This document shows positions 25,710 to 34,849 of a DNA stretch of 64,000 nucleotides, piece by piece; position 1 is the first letter of the stretch; each line of letters opens with the position of its first letter. The translations under genes were made by a program, and so were the position numbers. The stretch is from positions 7,750,001 through 7,814,000 of the forward strand of contig NZ_CP080521.1 in NCBI RefSeq assembly GCF_019468565.1. The letters are read 5' to 3'. Under the pieces are notes generated by a model. The model ran no database searches. It saw only the letters and a program-made list of their open reading frames with translations, and had not been told where the DNA came from. This DNA is from Pseudonocardia sp. DSM 110487 (lineage in GTDB: Bacteria > Actinomycetota > Actinomycetes > Mycobacteriales > Pseudonocardiaceae).

Positions 25710-26656
25710 TGACGCGGCCCACGGTGCCGACCCTGCTGTCGGCGGCGGCCGCCGTCCTCGCGCTCCTCGCCGGATGTGCCACCGCGCCAGGCGGCGGCAC
25801 CATCACCTTCCGGCCGACCGACACCGGCATCTGGGCCCTCGACTACGCGACGGCGCTGCGCCTGCTCGCCATCGGCGTCGTCCCGGAGCACGCGGCGCGA
25901 TACCACTTCGAGCCCGATCCGATCGTGACGGCGGCCTACCAGATCCTGCAGGACGCCGGCGTGGCTCTCGTCGAGCCGTCGAACGTCGAACTCGTCGCCG
26001 CGGCCACCCCCGATCTGATCATCGGAGAGTCCGGCACCGACACGGAGCTGGTAGCGAGGCTGGAACAACTCGCACCGGTGCTCATCGTGGACGGGATGAA
26101 ACCGCTGGCCGCCCAGTTGGTCGAACTCGGCACCGCAACCGGTCACGCGCAGCAGGCGACACAGCTCACCGAGCGCCTCGAGACCCTGCTCGCGGAGATG
26201 AAGCGGCGCGTCACGGCGTCCGAACACGCCGGAGCGACCGTGTCGGTGATCTCCGCATGCGGTGCCGGAGCCTTCTGCACGTACGGCACCGACCGCGGGT
26301 TCGGACCGATCCTGTCCGAGCTCGGCTTTCGCCGGCCGCCATCCCAGTCCGGCCGCGGCAACGAGTTCGGCTTCTCCTCGATCTCGCCCGAGGAGTTGAG
26401 CCGGCAGACAGCGGACGTCGTGATCGACCTACAGGGGTCCGTCGCTTTCGGCGGGACATCACCGCTGGACGACCCGCTCCTCGACGTCTCGGGGTCCGTG
26501 ACCGGCCGGGTCGACTTCAACGCCTGGTACGGGACCGGTCCGCTACACACCGTCTGGGTGCTGCACGACCTGGACGCGGTCCTCTTCGGCGATGGCGCCA
26601 GCGCCACAGCGGAGGACGGGCCCGCGCTGTGGGCCACCGTGATCGGTGCAGCCTAG
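25706..26656 (+). CDS. FecB-like periplasmic binding lipoprotein
   Basis: 316 residues from the ATG at 25706. Lipoprotein signal peptide with lipobox LLAGC (Cys24), then a type III (FecB/FepB-like) two-lobe fold: TPDLIIGESGTD in lobe one, the long connecting helix, and the second lobe. It differs from standard siderophore-binding proteins in its short N-lobe (TITFRPTDTGIWALDYATALRLL). Probably captures a metal-chelate or related ligand at the cell surface for the two ABC half-transporters downstream. Confidence 0.77.
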   Translation: MMTRPTVPTLLSAAAAVLALLAGCATAPGGGTITFRPTDTGIWALDYATALRLLAIGVVPEHAARYHFEPDPIVTAAYQILQDAGVALVEPSNVELVAAATPDLIIGESGTDTELVARLEQLAPVLIVDGMKPLAAQLVELGTATGHAQQATQLTERLETLLAEMKRRVTASEHAGATVSVISACGAGAFCTYGTDRGFGPILSELGFRRPPSQSGRGNEFGFSSISPEELSRQTADVVIDLQGSVAFGGTSPLDDPLLDVSGSVTGRVDFNAWYGTGPLHTVWVLHDLDAVLFGDGASATAEDGPALWATVIGAA

Positions 26657-26678
26657 TTGCAAACCATTGGCGCCTACA

Positions 26679-26692
26679 TTAGGTTCACCTAA
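26679..26692. promoter_or_regulatory. IdeR/DtxR-like palindrome before the ABC pair
   Basis: TTAGGTTCACCTAA is a perfect 14-bp palindrome located 37 bp before the ABC gene start. Aligned to the 19-bp iron-box consensus it matches about 14 positions. Likely iron-dependent repressor site. Confidence 0.55.
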
Positions 26693-26702
26693 CGACAAGT
26701 GG

Positions 26703-26717
26703 CTGACTCTCAGTCAG
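26703..26717. promoter_or_regulatory. Short inverted repeat next to the iron box
   Basis: CTGACT-CTC-AGTCAG, 6-bp arms with a 3-bp centre, 11 bp before the ATG at 26729. Could be a second operator or a 5-prime leader hairpin; the two cannot be told apart. Confidence 0.35.
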
Positions 26718-26728
26718 TGAGGTGAGGA

Positions 26729-28462
26729 ATGCTTCTCAACCGCGGGCTGCTGGCCCTGACCAGGGGTGTCCGGTGGCGCATCGTGGCCCGTTCGCTGCTC
26801 GGCCTGCTGGTCATCGGCACCCGAGTGGTGCAGGCGTGGCTGCTGGCCGACGGGCTCGCCCGGGTCTTCGCCGGCGCACCCGTCACCGACCTGGTCCGGA
26901 CCGCGGCATGGCTCGCGGTCACGATCGTGGTCCGGACGGCGCTGATGTGGGTTGCCGACCAGGCCGGCCAGTGGGTGTCGAACCAGACGAAGTTGCGTCT
27001 GCGCGAACGCCTCTACCGACGGCTGATCGAGCTCGGGCCCGGCCGGCTGGGCGGGCGCCGCACCGGTGAGATCCGGGCCGCGCTGGTCGAGGGCATCGAG
27101 GCGCTGGAGACCTACTTCGGCCGCTACCTGCCCGCGCTCGTCCAGACGTTCGTCGGGCCGATCGTCGTCATCGGCTACCTGCTGACCGTCGACGCGGCGC
27201 TGACCGGGATCGTCTTCGGTGCCGCCCTGTTCACGGTACTGGCGCCGCTGATCTGGTACGCGGCGATGGAGAAGGGCAGCGCCAAGGTGTGGGACGCGAT
27301 CGGCACGTTCGACGCGGACTTCGTCGACTCGATCCAGGGCCTGCCCACCCTGAAGGCGTTCAACGCGTCGGCGAGACGCCACGCGCAGCTGGACGAGCAG
27401 GCCGAGCACGTGCGCAGGGTGAGCATGGGCCAGCTGCACTACGCGCTGATGCACGCCGGCATCCAGCGGCTGGGCACCCTCGGCGGGTATGCCGCGGCGC
27501 TGATCTACGCCGTGTTCGCCTACTCGGGTGGTGGGCTGGCCGCCGCGAGCCTGCTCCTCGTCGTGTTCCTCGTTCCCGAGGTCTTCCGCCCGCTCGACCA
27601 CCTCGCCGGCCTCATCCACGACGCGTTCGGGGCGGTGAGCGCGGCCGAGGGCATCCAGAAGGTGCTGGAGCTGAAGCCGCTCGCCGCGCCTTCTGGCCAC
27701 CAACGCGGCGACGCGCTCACCCCGAGCGTGGAGTTCGAGAACGTCAGCTTCGCCTACCCCGGCCGGGACCGGCCCGCCGTGGACGGCGTGTCGCTACACC
27801 TCACGCCCGGCGAGACCGTGGCGGTGGTCGGGCCGTCCGGGTCGGGAAAGACCACGCTGGTCTCGCTGCTGCTGCGGTTCTTCGACCCTGATGCCGGCGC
27901 GATCCGGATCGGCGGCGTCGACCTGCGCGCACTGTCGCCCGACGAGCTGTACGGCATGGTCGCGGTGGTGTCCCAGGACACCTATCTGTTCCACGGCACC
28001 GTCCGGGACAACATCGCGCTCGGCCGGCACGGCACCACCGACGACCAGATCAGGGCGGCCGCCGTCGCGGCCGGCGTCGACAACTTCGTCGCCGAGCTGC
28101 CCGACGGGTACGACACCCAGGTCGGCGAGCGGGGCCTGGCCCTGTCCGGCGGTCAGCGCCAGCGAGTGGCGATCGCTCGTGCGCTGCTCGCGGACGCCCC
28201 GATCCTGGTTCTGGACGAGGCCACCTCCAGCGTGGACGCCGCCAACGAGGCGGCGATCCAGGCGACCCTCGACGCGATCTCCCGTGAGCGCACCACGTTG
28301 GTGATCGCCCACCGGCTGTCCACCATCCGGGCCGCCGACCGGATCGTCGTCCTCGACGAGGGGCGGGTCAGCGAGACCGGCACCCACGACACCCTCCACC
28401 AGGGCGGTGGCGTCTACGCGACGCTGACCGCCGCCCAGCACGTCATGACAGGTGAGCGATGA
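26729..28462 (+). CDS. ABC transporter, fused permease-ATPase half (IrtA/IrtB or CydD-like)
   Basis: 577 residues from the ATG at 26729 (GAGGTGAGGA upstream). Six-helix type IV transmembrane domain (about 1-310), then the ATPase: Walker A GPSGSGKTT (near 367), signature LSGGQRQRVAIARALL (near 473), Walker B ILVLDEATSSVD and the H-loop IAHRLS. Overlaps its partner by 4 nt (ATGA). The pair resembles mycobacterial IrtAB and YbtPQ, exporter-fold transporters that import ferri-siderophores, consistent with the binding protein and iron boxes beside it. Export of a metabolite is the alternative. Confidence 0.85.
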   Translation: MLLNRGLLALTRGVRWRIVARSLLGLLVIGTRVVQAWLLADGLARVFAGAPVTDLVRTAAWLAVTIVVRTALMWVADQAGQWVSNQTKLRLRERLYRRLIELGPGRLGGRRTGEIRAALVEGIEALETYFGRYLPALVQTFVGPIVVIGYLLTVDAALTGIVFGAALFTVLAPLIWYAAMEKGSAKVWDAIGTFDADFVDSIQGLPTLKAFNASARRHAQLDEQAEHVRRVSMGQLHYALMHAGIQRLGTLGGYAAALIYAVFAYSGGGLAAASLLLVVFLVPEVFRPLDHLAGLIHDAFGAVSAAEGIQKVLELKPLAAPSGHQRGDALTPSVEFENVSFAYPGRDRPAVDGVSLHLTPGETVAVVGPSGSGKTTLVSLLLRFFDPDAGAIRIGGVDLRALSPDELYGMVAVVSQDTYLFHGTVRDNIALGRHGTTDDQIRAAAVAAGVDNFVAELPDGYDTQVGERGLALSGGQRQRVAIARALLADAPILVLDEATSSVDAANEAAIQATLDAISRERTTLVIAHRLSTIRAADRIVVLDEGRVSETGTHDTLHQGGGVYATLTAAQHVMTGER

Positions 28463-30213
28463 GCAACGACGAGTACCCGCGGCCGCTGCGCGGCCTGCTC
28501 CCCTACATGCTGTCCAACCGGCTGACGTTCACACTGGTCACGCTGTCCGGGATCCTCTACTCCGGCCTCGCGATCGTCTCCGCCGCCCTCGGCGCCTGGC
28601 TGGTCGGCTCCGCGATCACCGGGATCCCGGCATCGGAGCTGCGCACCGCCATGGCGTGGCTGGCCGGGCTGGCGGTCGCCACCGCCGTGGCCCAGTGGTG
28701 GCAGTCCGACATCGCGCACGACTGGGCGTTCCGGCTGCAGCGGGTGCTGCGGGTACGGATCTTCGACGGCCTGGAGCGAGCCACCCCCGGACGGCTGCTC
28801 GGCAAGCGCACCGGCGACCTGTCCGCCACCGCGACCGCCGACGTCAACACCTCCGAGCTGTTCTTCGCCCACACCGCGGGGGACTACCTCGGCGCGATCA
28901 TCACGTCCGTCGCGGCGCTCGCCGTCATCGCGGCGATCGACCCGCTCACCGGCCTCGTCACGCTCGTCCTCATGGTCCTGATCGCCGCCGTCCCGCTCGC
29001 GCTCGGCAAGCTCGCCACGGCGCAGGGCGCCCGGCAGCGCGCCGAGCTGGGCACGCTCAACGCCGAAGCCGTCGACGGCATCCAGGGCCTGCGCGAGCTC
29101 GTGGTCTTCCGGCAGACGGGCGCGTACCTGACCCGGCTGCTCGAGCGCACCCGGCGGTTCCAGCGGATGCAGATGTCGTACGCCCGCCGGTCGGCGCTCG
29201 AAGCGTCGGCCAGCGAGCTGCTCACCTCGCTCGGCTATCTCGTCATCCTGGTGGTCGCCGCCCGCGCGGTGGTGGCCGGCGCGGTGGACGTCCGGTGGCT
29301 GCCGGTACTCATCGTGCTCGGCGTGGCGTCGCTCGCGCCGATCGCCACCGTGTCGGCGACCGCCCGCACGCTCGGTGACGTCCGGGCCGCCGCGGCGCGC
29401 ATCCTCACCGTCGTCAACTACCCGCCGCACGTCGACGAGCCGGCCGCGCCGGCGCCCGTCGCGGCACTCGAGCCGCGGGTGCGCTTCGACGACGTCCGCT
29501 TCCGCTACACGCCCGACGGCCCTGAGGTGCTGCGCGGCGTCAGCTTCACCGCCGAACCCGGCGAGACCGTCGCACTCGTCGGGCGCTCGGGGGCCGGCAA
29601 GTCCACCTGCGCGAACCTGCTCCTGCGGTTCTGGGACCCGACCAGCGGCACCATCGAGCTGGGCGGGCGCGACCTGCGCACCCTGCCGGCGGCCGAGCTG
29701 CGCCGCCTGGTCACGCTGGTCCCGCAGGACGTCTACCTGTTCAACGCCTCGGTCGCCGACAACATCCGGCTCGGCCGGCCCGACGCGACCGACGAGGAGG
29801 TCGAGCAGGCTGCCCGGGCGGCGTTCGCGCACGAGTTCATCCAGGCGCTCCCCGACGGCTACGCCACCCCGTGCGGTGAGCGCGGCGCGCAGCTGTCCGG
29901 CGGCCAGCGACAGCGCATCGCCATCGCCCGCGCCCTGCTCGGCAACGCCCCGGTCGTGATCATGGACGAGGCCGTCTCCAACCTCGACACCGAGAGCGAG
30001 CGGGCCGTCCAGGACGCCACCGCCCGCGTCCGGCACGGCCACACCACGCTGCTCATCGCCCACCGGCTCTCCACGATCCGCAGCGCCGACCGCGTGCTCC
30101 TGCTCGGCGACGGCGAGATCCTCGACACCGGGCGGCACGAGGAGCTCCTCGAGCGCAGCACCGCCTACCGCGACCTGCTCGCCACCCAGCACCACGGCGT
30201 CGTAGCGGCATGA
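28459..30213 (+). CDS. ABC transporter, second permease-ATPase half
   Basis: 584 residues. Transmembrane domain about 1-325, ATPase with Walker A GRSGAGKST (near 374), signature LSGGQRQRIAIARALLG (near 479), Walker B VVIMDEAVSNLD and H-loop IAHRLS. The Q-loop VPQDVYLFN is intact. Both nucleotide sites therefore look functional in the heterodimer with the preceding gene. Ends 16 bp before a decayed third ATPase fragment. Confidence 0.85.
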   Translation: MSNDEYPRPLRGLLPYMLSNRLTFTLVTLSGILYSGLAIVSAALGAWLVGSAITGIPASELRTAMAWLAGLAVATAVAQWWQSDIAHDWAFRLQRVLRVRIFDGLERATPGRLLGKRTGDLSATATADVNTSELFFAHTAGDYLGAIITSVAALAVIAAIDPLTGLVTLVLMVLIAAVPLALGKLATAQGARQRAELGTLNAEAVDGIQGLRELVVFRQTGAYLTRLLERTRRFQRMQMSYARRSALEASASELLTSLGYLVILVVAARAVVAGAVDVRWLPVLIVLGVASLAPIATVSATARTLGDVRAAAARILTVVNYPPHVDEPAAPAPVAALEPRVRFDDVRFRYTPDGPEVLRGVSFTAEPGETVALVGRSGAGKSTCANLLLRFWDPTSGTIELGGRDLRTLPAAELRRLVTLVPQDVYLFNASVADNIRLGRPDATDEEVEQAARAAFAHEFIQALPDGYATPCGERGAQLSGGQRQRIAIARALLGNAPVVIMDEAVSNLDTESERAVQDATARVRHGHTTLLIAHRLSTIRSADRVLLLGDGEILDTGRHEELLERSTAYRDLLATQHHGVVAA

Positions 30214-30229
30214 TCACGGCTATCCGATC

Positions 30230-30535
30230 ATGAGCTGCCGACGCCCGTTCCTGGTGCTGCCCCGGTTCGCGGGCGCATCCCTGATGGTGCTGGAGCCCGG
30301 CCCGCAATGGCTGCGCCCGGACACGGCGTGGACCCGCGATCGGCTCGTAGCGACCGTGACCACGGGCCTCGTGGTCGCGGTCGTGCCCGGCCCTGCGGGT
30401 GTGGCCGGCGACGTCGAGCACGTGCTGGTGCTGGACGGCGGCCGCCTGATCGAGCACGGCAGCCCTGCCGAGCTGACCGCCGCCACCGGGGTCTACGCCA
30501 CGCTACGACGCTCGTGGGACGACGGAGCCGGCTGA
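30230..30535 (+). pseudogene. Degenerate ABC ATPase C-terminal fragment
   Basis: 101 codons. The last 50 (DVEHVLVLDGGRLIEHGSPA, then ELTAATGVYATLRR) match the end of an ABC exporter ATPase, and LMVLEPGPQWLRPDT looks like a damaged Walker B/D-loop (normally LLVLDEPTSALDPDT). Walker A, signature and H-loop His are missing. Likely a remnant of a third half-transporter. Confidence 0.6.
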
Positions 30536-30568
30536 TCCGGATCTGCCGCCGTCCATCACGGGTGAACG

Positions 30569-31408
30569 TCACCCACCACGATTGCCGGGCTGCTCACCGA
30601 CCGCAGGCGTGATCAACTCGACCGCGTTCGCGGCGAGGGCGTCTCTCAGGTCGGGCGGCGGCATGGTGTCGGTGATCAGGTAGTCGGCGCTGCCCAGCTC
30701 GGACACCTGGGCGAACAGTTGGCGGCCGAACTTGGACGAGTCGGCGAGTATCGCCACGCGGGCCGCGCGCGAGATCATCTCCTGCATCATCGCGGCTTCG
30801 CCGAGGTGGCTGGTCGTGTAGCCGCCGTCCGCGGAGACAGCGCCGACACCGATCAGCGCCAGGTCGCAGCTGATGTCCAGTTCGGCACCGCCGGTGGCCC
30901 GGAAGCTGACCGGCCCGATGGTGGTGAGCGTCAGCGTGCGCACCGCTCCGCCGAAGATGTAGACGTCCCGGATCGCCGTGGGCGGCAGTGCGCCGGGCAC
31001 GAGCAGGTTGTTCGTCGCGACCGTGAGGTCGCGGTGCTGCCGCAGGCTGCGGGCCAGCGCGAGAGTGGTGGTCCCGCCATTGATCATGATCGTCGAGCCG
31101 TCCTGGACCAGCGTCGCGGCCAGCGCCGCGATCTGCTCCTTCTCCTCCGCCAGGAGGGCAAGGCGCTGGTCGACGGCGCTGTCGGTGCGGAAGGCCGTCG
31201 ACAGACTGACGGCGCCACCATAGGTGCGCACGAGGACGCCGTCGGCGCTGAGCTGATCGAGATCGCGGCGCACGGTGTCGATGGAGACACCGAAGCGTTC
31301 GGCCAGCTCGCCGACCGTGACCTGGCCGGCGTCGGCGACGTGCGCCGCGAGTTGGGCCTTGCGGCCCGCGGGCAGCCTGCGCTGCGGCTCGGACTTCTTG
31401 GCGCTCAC
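30569..31408 (-). CDS. DeoR family sugar-responsive regulator
   Basis: 279 residues from a GTG at 31408 (GGAGGGGGA upstream). DeoR helix-turn-helix: HVADAGQVTVGELAERFGVSIDTVRRDLDQLSADGVLVRTYGGAV. The effector domain has the typical MINGGTTTLALARSL, TNN, FGGAVR and ADSSKFGR phosphate/sugar-binding segments. Such regulators sense phosphorylated sugars. Divergent from the sugar ABC importer/aldolase/kinase operon; two palindromes lie in the 292-bp region between, making this its likely repressor. Confidence 0.9.
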   Translation of the reverse strand: MSAKKSEPQRRLPAGRKAQLAAHVADAGQVTVGELAERFGVSIDTVRRDLDQLSADGVLVRTYGGAVSLSTAFRTDSAVDQRLALLAEEKEQIAALAATLVQDGSTIMINGGTTTLALARSLRQHRDLTVATNNLLVPGALPPTAIRDVYIFGGAVRTLTLTTIGPVSFRATGGAELDISCDLALIGVGAVSADGGYTTSHLGEAAMMQEMISRAARVAILADSSKFGRQLFAQVSELGSADYLITDTMPPPDLRDALAANAVELITPAVGEQPGNRGG

Positions 31409-31446
31409 TGGTTCCCCCTCCGTGGCTGCGGCAGTATGCCACAACC

Positions 31447-31463
31447 ATGCACTAGAGGTGCAT
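31447..31463. promoter_or_regulatory. DeoR operator candidate 1
   Basis: ATGCAC-TAGAG-GTGCAT, perfect 6-bp arms, 38 bp upstream of the DeoR start. Probable autoregulatory site. Confidence 0.45.
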
Positions 31464-31583
31464 TACGCCGCATAGAGCAGCAAACTGGCCGCCATCGGCC
31501 GCCGACCGGCGCGGATGTATGCCGGTCGCCGCCTACCTGGCGCCCCTTCCGGCAGGCTGCGGTGCCACACGGCGCCTCACCTT

Positions 31584-31596
31584 GCAACATTGTTGC
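31584..31596. promoter_or_regulatory. Palindrome upstream of the sugar importer, candidate 2
   Basis: GCAAC-ATT-GTTGC, about 105 bp before the binding-protein start at 31701, within a local T-rich stretch. Different in sequence from the 31447 site, so the two may serve different regulators. Confidence 0.35.
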
Positions 31597-31700
31597 GGCT
31601 TTCTGCGGTTCTTCTCTTGTCTTCGCTGCGGGCCCGCTGTTAACGTGGCGCGGCTGCAGCAGAGAACAGAGCCGATCTCTCTCCATCGAAGGAGCCCGCC

Positions 31701-32990
31701 ATGGCCACGCGCACAACCCGGTTGAAGCGCCTGATAGGGGCGACGACAGTGGCCGCGACACTCGCACTCACGGCAGCGTGCGGTTCGGGCGGCTCGGGTG
31801 ACGCCGGCTCGGGTGGGCCCGTGACCCTGGAGTTCGCCCAGTGGTGGGGAGCCGAGCTTCCGGCCGGGGAGTTCGACAAGATCATTTCTGACTTCACGGC
31901 GCAGAACCCGAACATCAAGGTCGAACTGCTGAGCGCGCCGTACGCGTCGACCAAGCAGCAGCTGGTCACCGGCGCGGCGTCCCAGACCCTGCCCGACGTC
32001 GTGGGCCTGGATGGCGCCTGGGTCAACGACTTCGCCAAGCAGGGCGCGATCACCGATCTGTCCACGCTGATGACCGACGCGAACTACGACACGAGCCAAC
32101 TCGCCAGCCAGGTCCAGGTCCAGGACGCGACCTACATGATCCCGGTGGTCAACTTCGTCTACCCGCTCTTCGTCAACAAGGACCTGCTCGCCAAGGCGGG
32201 CGTCACGGACGTGCCCACCACGCGCAGCCAGTTCCTGGATGCGGCCAAGAAGATCAGTGCGCTCGGCGGCGACGTCAAGGGCTGGGCGCTCCCGCTCGAC
32301 ACCGCCGTCCCCAACGGCGTCCAGAACGACGTCATGTCCTGGCTGTGGGCATCCGGCGGCACCATGCTCCAGGACGGCAAGCCGAACCTGACCAGCCCTG
32401 GGGTCAAGAGCGCGGTCGAGTACGTGAAGAGCCTGAACGACGCCGGCGTCATCGCCCCCGGCTCGCTCACGATGAAGGAGCAGGACAAGGTCGAGAAGTT
32501 CACCAACGGCCAGGTCGGCATGATGATCGACTCGCTTGCGCACATCAACCTGATCAAGGAGGGCAAGCCGGACCTGAACTTCGAGGTGGCGGCCGTGCCG
32601 GCCGAGGACGGCTACACCGGCGAGCGCGGCATCCCGTACGCGTCGTGGGGCATCGGCATCTCCGACTCCACCGAGCACAAGGCCGAGGCGTTCAAGTTCG
32701 TGCAGTACCTGCTCAGCCAGGAGGTCAACGCGAAGCTGAGCACGATCGCGAACGGCTTCCCCGGCAACAAGAACGCGCAGCCCGACTTCTCTGGCGGCGA
32801 CCCGCGGTTCAAGACTGCCTTCGACATCTACCAGCAGGGCTACCCGGCCAACGAGTTCGTCGGCCTGCCCAAGTCCGAGGACCTGATGCGCACCTTCGAC
32901 GAACAGCTCCAGCTCGTGCTGACCGGCAGTGCGACTGTTGACGACGCCCTCACCAAGTCGCAGGAGTCCTGGTCCTCGGTGATCGAGTAG
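31701..32990 (+). CDS. Sugar ABC transporter substrate-binding lipoprotein
   Basis: 429 residues. Basic signal peptide with lipobox LTAAC (Cys27), then a family 1 extracellular solute-binding fold: VTLEFAQWWGAELPAGEFDKII start, VVGLDGAWVNDFAKQGAI, and GIPYASWGIGISDSTEHKAEAFKFVQYL. AAGG-type ribosome site precedes the ATG. It delivers a mono- or oligosaccharide to the two permeases downstream. No ATPase gene is in the operon, so a shared MsiK/UgpC-type ATPase elsewhere is expected, as is usual in actinobacteria. Confidence 0.92.
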   Translation: MATRTTRLKRLIGATTVAATLALTAACGSGGSGDAGSGGPVTLEFAQWWGAELPAGEFDKIISDFTAQNPNIKVELLSAPYASTKQQLVTGAASQTLPDVVGLDGAWVNDFAKQGAITDLSTLMTDANYDTSQLASQVQVQDATYMIPVVNFVYPLFVNKDLLAKAGVTDVPTTRSQFLDAAKKISALGGDVKGWALPLDTAVPNGVQNDVMSWLWASGGTMLQDGKPNLTSPGVKSAVEYVKSLNDAGVIAPGSLTMKEQDKVEKFTNGQVGMMIDSLAHINLIKEGKPDLNFEVAAVPAEDGYTGERGIPYASWGIGISDSTEHKAEAFKFVQYLLSQEVNAKLSTIANGFPGNKNAQPDFSGGDPRFKTAFDIYQQGYPANEFVGLPKSEDLMRTFDEQLQLVLTGSATVDDALTKSQESWSSVIE

Positions 32991-33009
32991 CCCGATCGGG
33001 GAGACGACC

Positions 33010-33963
33010 ATGACATCCGCGAACGTCGATCCCGCGGCCGCCCCGAAGACCGCGGCGTGGGCCGGACAGGCCGCAGCGGGCCGGCACCGCCACGGCCTGG
33101 CCCGGCGCCTGGTCCCGTACGGCTACCTGTCCCCCACGATGCTGCTGATCACGGTCCTGATGGTGGTCCCCATCGTCATGGTGATCGGCTACTCGTTCCA
33201 GGACAACGTGATCGTCAACAAGAACCCGGTGTTCGCCGGGTTCGCCAACTACGCCAAGGTGCTCACCGACGCGGACTTCCTGGCCTCGCTCGGGAACACC
33301 GCCGTCTTCATCTCGGTCAGCACCGTGGCCCACCTGGTACTCGGCCTCGCCTTCGCGATGATGCTCAACACGCAACTGCTGGGCGGGATCACGAAGGCCG
33401 TCTTCCGCATCGTCTACATCCTGCCCTGGCTGTTCACGATCGCGGTGATCGCCGTCATCTGGCGGCTGCTGTTCGACCCGGCCGGCGTGGTCAACTACGT
33501 CCTGAACACGGTGGGTCTCCTCCAGGAGGGCGTGGCCTGGCTCGGCGACCCGGTCACGGCGCTCTGGGCGGTGACCTTCGCGAACATCTGGTCCGGCTAC
33601 CCGTTCTTCATGATCAGCCTGCTCGCCGCTCTGCAGGGCATCTCGGCCGATCTCTACGAGGCGGCGGCCATGGACGGGACGAACTGGTTCCAGCGGTTCG
33701 TCCACGTGACCCTGGCCCAGTTGCGGCCGGTGATCGTCAGCATGGCGGTGCTCGACCTGATCTGGACCTCCCAGCAGTTCGCGCTGATCTGGATGATGAC
33801 CGGCGGCGGGCCGTTGAACGCCACCGAGATGCTCAGCACCTACACCTACAAGCAGGCCTTCAGCGAGTACGAGTTCGCGACCGCATCCGCCGCTGCCGTG
33901 ATCGTCCTGCTCCTCACGACGGCCCTGGCCTTCTTCTACGTGCGCCAGCAAAGGGAGCAGTGA
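33010..33963 (+). CDS. Sugar ABC transporter permease (MalF/UgpA type)
   Basis: 317 residues with six membrane segments after a 35-residue cytoplasmic start. The EAA loop YEAAAMDGTNWFQRFVHVTL is intact, the contact for the shared ATPase. ATG at 33010 follows GGGGAGACG, 19 bp after the binding-protein stop. The MalF-like member of the pair. Confidence 0.92.
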   Translation: MTSANVDPAAAPKTAAWAGQAAAGRHRHGLARRLVPYGYLSPTMLLITVLMVVPIVMVIGYSFQDNVIVNKNPVFAGFANYAKVLTDADFLASLGNTAVFISVSTVAHLVLGLAFAMMLNTQLLGGITKAVFRIVYILPWLFTIAVIAVIWRLLFDPAGVVNYVLNTVGLLQEGVAWLGDPVTALWAVTFANIWSGYPFFMISLLAALQGISADLYEAAAMDGTNWFQRFVHVTLAQLRPVIVSMAVLDLIWTSQQFALIWMMTGGGPLNATEMLSTYTYKQAFSEYEFATASAAAVIVLLLTTALAFFYVRQQREQ

Positions 33964-33968
33964 CCGGG

Positions 33969-34817
33969 ATGGCGACAACAATCACCGGGACTCGTCGCAC
34001 CCTCGCGAAGGTCGGCGTCATCACCGGGCTGGTCATCGGGGCGCTGTTCGCCGGTCTGCCGGTCGTGTGGATGCTCTCCACCTCGTTCAAGAACAACGGG
34101 GAGGTCTTCCAGAACCCGCCGAACCTGATCACGGAGAGTTTCTCGCTCGACGCCTACCGCGAGATCCTGGGCAACGGCGCCCAGCTGCGCTTCTTCCTCA
34201 ACAGCTACATCGTCGCGTTCGCGGTGACCATCCTGACACTGCTGGTGGCCATCCTCGCCGGATACGCATTCAGCCGCTTCAGGTTCCCGTTCCAGCGGAC
34301 CATCAACGCGGTGATCGTCAGCGTCCAGGTCGTGCCGCCGATCACGCTCGTCATTCCGTATTTCGGGCTCGTCGTGGCACTCGGCCTGTACAACACCTAT
34401 CTCGGCCTGATCCTCACGCACATGGTGTTCACCCTTCCGTACGCGATCATCATGATCACCGCGTACCTGAACACATTGCCGCGAGAGCTGGACGAGTCGG
34501 TGAAGATCGATGGTGGCACCAGCTGGACGGCGCTGTGGCGGGTCCTGGTGCCGGTCTCGGTGCCCGGCCTGATCGCGGTCGGGGTCTACACGTTCATGAT
34601 CTCGTGGAACGAGTACCTCTTCGCGCTCACGCTGACCCGTACCGACGACATGCGCACGGTGCCCATCGGCATCCAGCTACTCATGGGTCAGCACTCGTAC
34701 GAGTGGAACCAGATGATGGCGATGAGCATCCTCGGGTCCATTCCCGTCCTCCTCCTCTTCCTCCTCTTCCAGCGAAGGTTCATCGGCGGACTCACCGCCG
34801 GTGCCGTCAAGGCCTGA
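33969..34817 (+). CDS. Sugar ABC transporter permease (MalG/UgpE type)
   Basis: 282 residues from the ATG at 33969 (a GTG at 33960 is an alternative). Six membrane segments; EAA-type loop DESVKIDGGTSWTALWRVLVP and the ISWNEYLFALTLT stretch typical of MalG/UgpE proteins. It completes the importer with the preceding gene. Six bases or less separate the two reading frames. Confidence 0.92.
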   Translation: MATTITGTRRTLAKVGVITGLVIGALFAGLPVVWMLSTSFKNNGEVFQNPPNLITESFSLDAYREILGNGAQLRFFLNSYIVAFAVTILTLLVAILAGYAFSRFRFPFQRTINAVIVSVQVVPPITLVIPYFGLVVALGLYNTYLGLILTHMVFTLPYAIIMITAYLNTLPRELDESVKIDGGTSWTALWRVLVPVSVPGLIAVGVYTFMISWNEYLFALTLTRTDDMRTVPIGIQLLMGQHSYEWNQMMAMSILGSIPVLLLFLLFQRRFIGGLTAGAVKA

Positions 34818-34849
34818 CACACTCCCAGCACCAAGGAGAAACCAGAGCA

